This document shows, in pieces, positions 31,131-31,979 of a DNA stretch of 31,979 nt. Within the stretch, counting starts at the first letter, position 1. Each line of letters starts with the position of its first letter. Position numbers and translations under genes: made by a program. Source of the stretch: a virus; the IMG/VR virus record IMGVR_UViG_3300022690_001608, positions 1-31,979 of that record. One strand, written 5' to 3'. Under the pieces are notes generated by a model. The model searched no databases. It was not told the DNA's origin and saw only the letters and a program-made list of their open reading frames with translations.

Positions 31131-31230
31131 TGGAGTCAGGCGGGATTCTCACCCACATACTACTTATTCCAACGGTTGCTTCGCCGGGTAGCCCACTTAA
31201 GGACACGATCCATCCGTGCTGCTGACTCCA
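31131..31230 (-). ncRNA. 100-nt cloverleaf-like structured element
   Basis: By eye on the minus strand: a 9-bp closing stem TGGAGTCAG/CTGACTCCA (31230-31222 with 31139-31131). Two linker bases lead to a 5-bp hairpin GCACG-GATGGAT-CGTGT (31219-31203), and 11 unpaired bases follow. A 10-bp hairpin with a 5-base bulge (31191-31160, loop AAGCAAC) and three bases come next. A 5-bp hairpin GTGGG-TGAGAAT-CCCGC (31156-31140) then joins the closing stem directly, as a T-arm joins an acceptor. It is not a standard tRNA: no U33 in the 7-base loop, no T-loop TTC. A 23-codon basic ORF (31231-31160) overlaps it, so coding is the alternative reading. Confidence 0.5.
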
Positions 31231-31236
31231 TAAAGT

Positions 31237-31299
31237 TTAGCCGCCACAATGCGGACAAGGATCATAATCGTCGTAACGATCGCGTTCTGTATTAATCAT
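31237..31299 (-). CDS. 20-residue microprotein ending in CPHCGG
   Basis: A very short frame with an excellent ribosome binding site (AAGGAGGGGGAG) before its ATG. It encodes 20 residues: an acidic, tyrosine-containing start (INTERDRYDDYD) and the end PCPHCGG, one half of a zinc knuckle. It could bind metal as a dimer or lend a CxxCGG knuckle to a partner. It lies between the small membrane protein gene and the cloverleaf element on the same strand. Confidence 0.6.
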   Translation of the reverse strand: MINTERDRYDDYDPCPHCGG

Positions 31300-31331
31300 C
31301 TCACTCCCCCTCCTTGAGTTCGGTGCTAGGT

Positions 31332-31463
31332 TTAAAAAACGTTCCACCCTGCCTTAAGTAAAAACCATCCTATCCTGCCAAACGTTCCCATCCAAAGAAC
31401 TGCAAGGCCAGCAAATAAAATAAATAAACAACATACACCTACCTGCTCAGCAAAGTGTTTCAT
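31332..31463 (-). CDS. Small single-pass membrane protein
   Basis: A 43-residue protein starting MKHFAEQVGVCCLFILFAGL. Residues about 9-27 are a continuous hydrophobic segment, and the C-terminal part (GRIGWFLLKAGWNVF) is amphipathic and aromatic. The ATG overlaps the stop of the preceding gene as ATGA, which argues strongly that it is translated. Small phage membrane proteins include holin-like, host-inhibiting and envelope-altering types; nothing here selects among them. Confidence 0.65.
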   Translation of the reverse strand: MKHFAEQVGVCCLFILFAGLAVLWMGTFGRIGWFLLKAGWNVF

Positions 31464-31876
31464 GTTACTTTAACCGAAAAACCGACTTTGTATGTTTCGC
31501 GCCCCGTCACAACGGTGGCAATCGCATCCTCAACTGGATCTCCATCACGATCACATTCTCTTAAATGGGATGTAAGTGTTTTCAAATTTGCTTTTAACTT
31601 TGCATATTGAGGGAAGCCATTGGCATTAAGATACTCAGCCGCCGTGTCAGTATTAAATCCCTCATTGTAGGAAGCCCACAATTCCCGTCGGGGAGAAAGA
31701 GTATATCCATCAAGAGATATTTTATCCGCACCTGTTTGTGCAAACCAATTTAAAACGGAAGGCTGCAAATCTTCTAAATGTTTTTTAACTGCTTTGAGAT
31801 CTTCTTCGATCTCTGTTTTGCGTTTTAGATAACCGATGTAAATTCCAAGCTGGCGTGTGTCTTTGTTTTCAGGCAT
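31460..31876 (-). CDS. Conserved phage protein, probably coiled coil
   Basis: A 138-residue protein starting MPENKDTRQLG. Residues about 10-45 are a charged helix (KRKTEIEEDLKAVKKHLEDL), followed by ADKISLDGYTLSPRRELWASYNE, a pattern I recognise from phage proteins near recombination genes. The start is preceded by GGAGG at good spacing; the longer reading from 31915 has no site. The stop overlaps the small membrane protein start. Function unknown. Confidence 0.7.
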   Translation of the reverse strand: MPENKDTRQLGIYIGYLKRKTEIEEDLKAVKKHLEDLQPSVLNWFAQTGADKISLDGYTLSPRRELWASYNEGFNTDTAAEYLNANGFPQYAKLKANLKTLTSHLRECDRDGDPVEDAIATVVTGRETYKVGFSVKVT

Positions 31877-31908
31877 AAACATTCCTCCAATCAAGTAGTG
31901 AAAGGCCA

Positions 31909-31979
31909 TCAACAAATAACAAGAGTGGACTGCAACTGGGCTGGTATGCTCTGCTCGACTTCAACTTCTGCGACAAGAT
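31909..31979 (-). CDS. C-terminal end of a gene running off the window
   Basis: The minus strand is open from the window edge to a TGA at 31911-31909, giving the C-terminal 22 residues (LVAEVEVEQSIPAQLQSTLV followed by IC). The stop lies 32 bases before the next gene's start, a normal operon gap. Too little is present to name it. Confidence 0.4.
   Translation of the reverse strand, partial: LVAEVEVEQSIPAQLQSTLVIC

Noticed and set aside
31131-31230. Cobalamin riboswitch
   Set aside because: The segment GGTGAGAATCC followed by CTGAC resembles part of the cobalamin riboswitch core, but the B12-box (GGAGACCTGC-like) and the GCCACTG element are absent, and the downstream gene has no link to cobalamin.
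31047-31295. Plus-strand 82-codon ORF
   Set aside because: It has no ribosome binding site and no recognisable domain, and runs antisense through the structured leader and the CPHCGG microprotein, which has a much better start.
1-31979. CRISPR array, insertion sequence or integrase
   Set aside because: No series of regularly spaced repeats, no transposase or recombinase motifs and no terminal repeats typical of insertion elements were seen on reading both strands.

Overview
The window is almost entirely phage (Caudoviricetes) DNA, from a free phage or a prophage. It combines an HK97-type head and packaging set (terminase, portal, MuF-like protein, U35-type protease, HK97-fold capsid) with a contractile tail of the Mu type (sheath, tube, tape measure, and homologues of Mu gp43 to gp48). 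Shigella phage SfV is a known example of this head/tail combination. The Mu-type baseplate and a predicted lipoprotein suggest a diderm, probably proteobacterial host. No host chromosomal gene, integrase, CRISPR array or insertion sequence was recognised.

Layout. (1) Positions 1-2106, plus strand: small accessory genes (two tandem paralogues, a CxxC protein, a DUF6166-like protein, an XRE regulator), then a lipoprotein closed by a hairpin terminator. The first 89 bases are an inverted copy of 427-515, so the left edge is rearranged or chimeric. (2) Positions 2168-22594, minus strand: the late operon, read from small terminase (right) to tail fibre (left), with most genes touching or overlapping. 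The tail assembly chaperone carries a -1 frameshift site (T TTT TTA) that yields a G/GT-type fusion. (3) Positions 22595-23169: about 570 bases without a credible gene, holding several hairpins, a candidate promoter and a degenerate tRNA-like cloverleaf next to the small terminase gene; a cos/pac or regulatory region is possible. (4) Positions 23170-24453, minus: ParB-methyltransferase fusion. (5) Positions 24642-25484, plus: a four-gene operon ending in an XRE repressor-like protein, driven by a good sigma70-type promoter overlapped by a palindromic operator. (6) Positions 25510-31979, minus: the replication/early cluster, with VRR-NUC nuclease, Dam-like methyltransferase, SNF2-like helicase and several conserved phage proteins of unknown function. 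Between 31073 and 31463 lie genes too short for routine calling (a 43-aa membrane protein and a 20-aa peptide ending in CPHCGG) and a 100-nt element that folds by eye into a four-way cloverleaf.

How it fits together: the right-hand cluster would act early on DNA, the plus-strand XRE operon looks like a regulatory switch, and the long leftward operon packages DNA and builds head and tail. The least explained parts are the two cloverleaf-like elements, the structured region beside the terminase genes, the operator-promoter and the microproteins. All folds and homologies were judged by eye.
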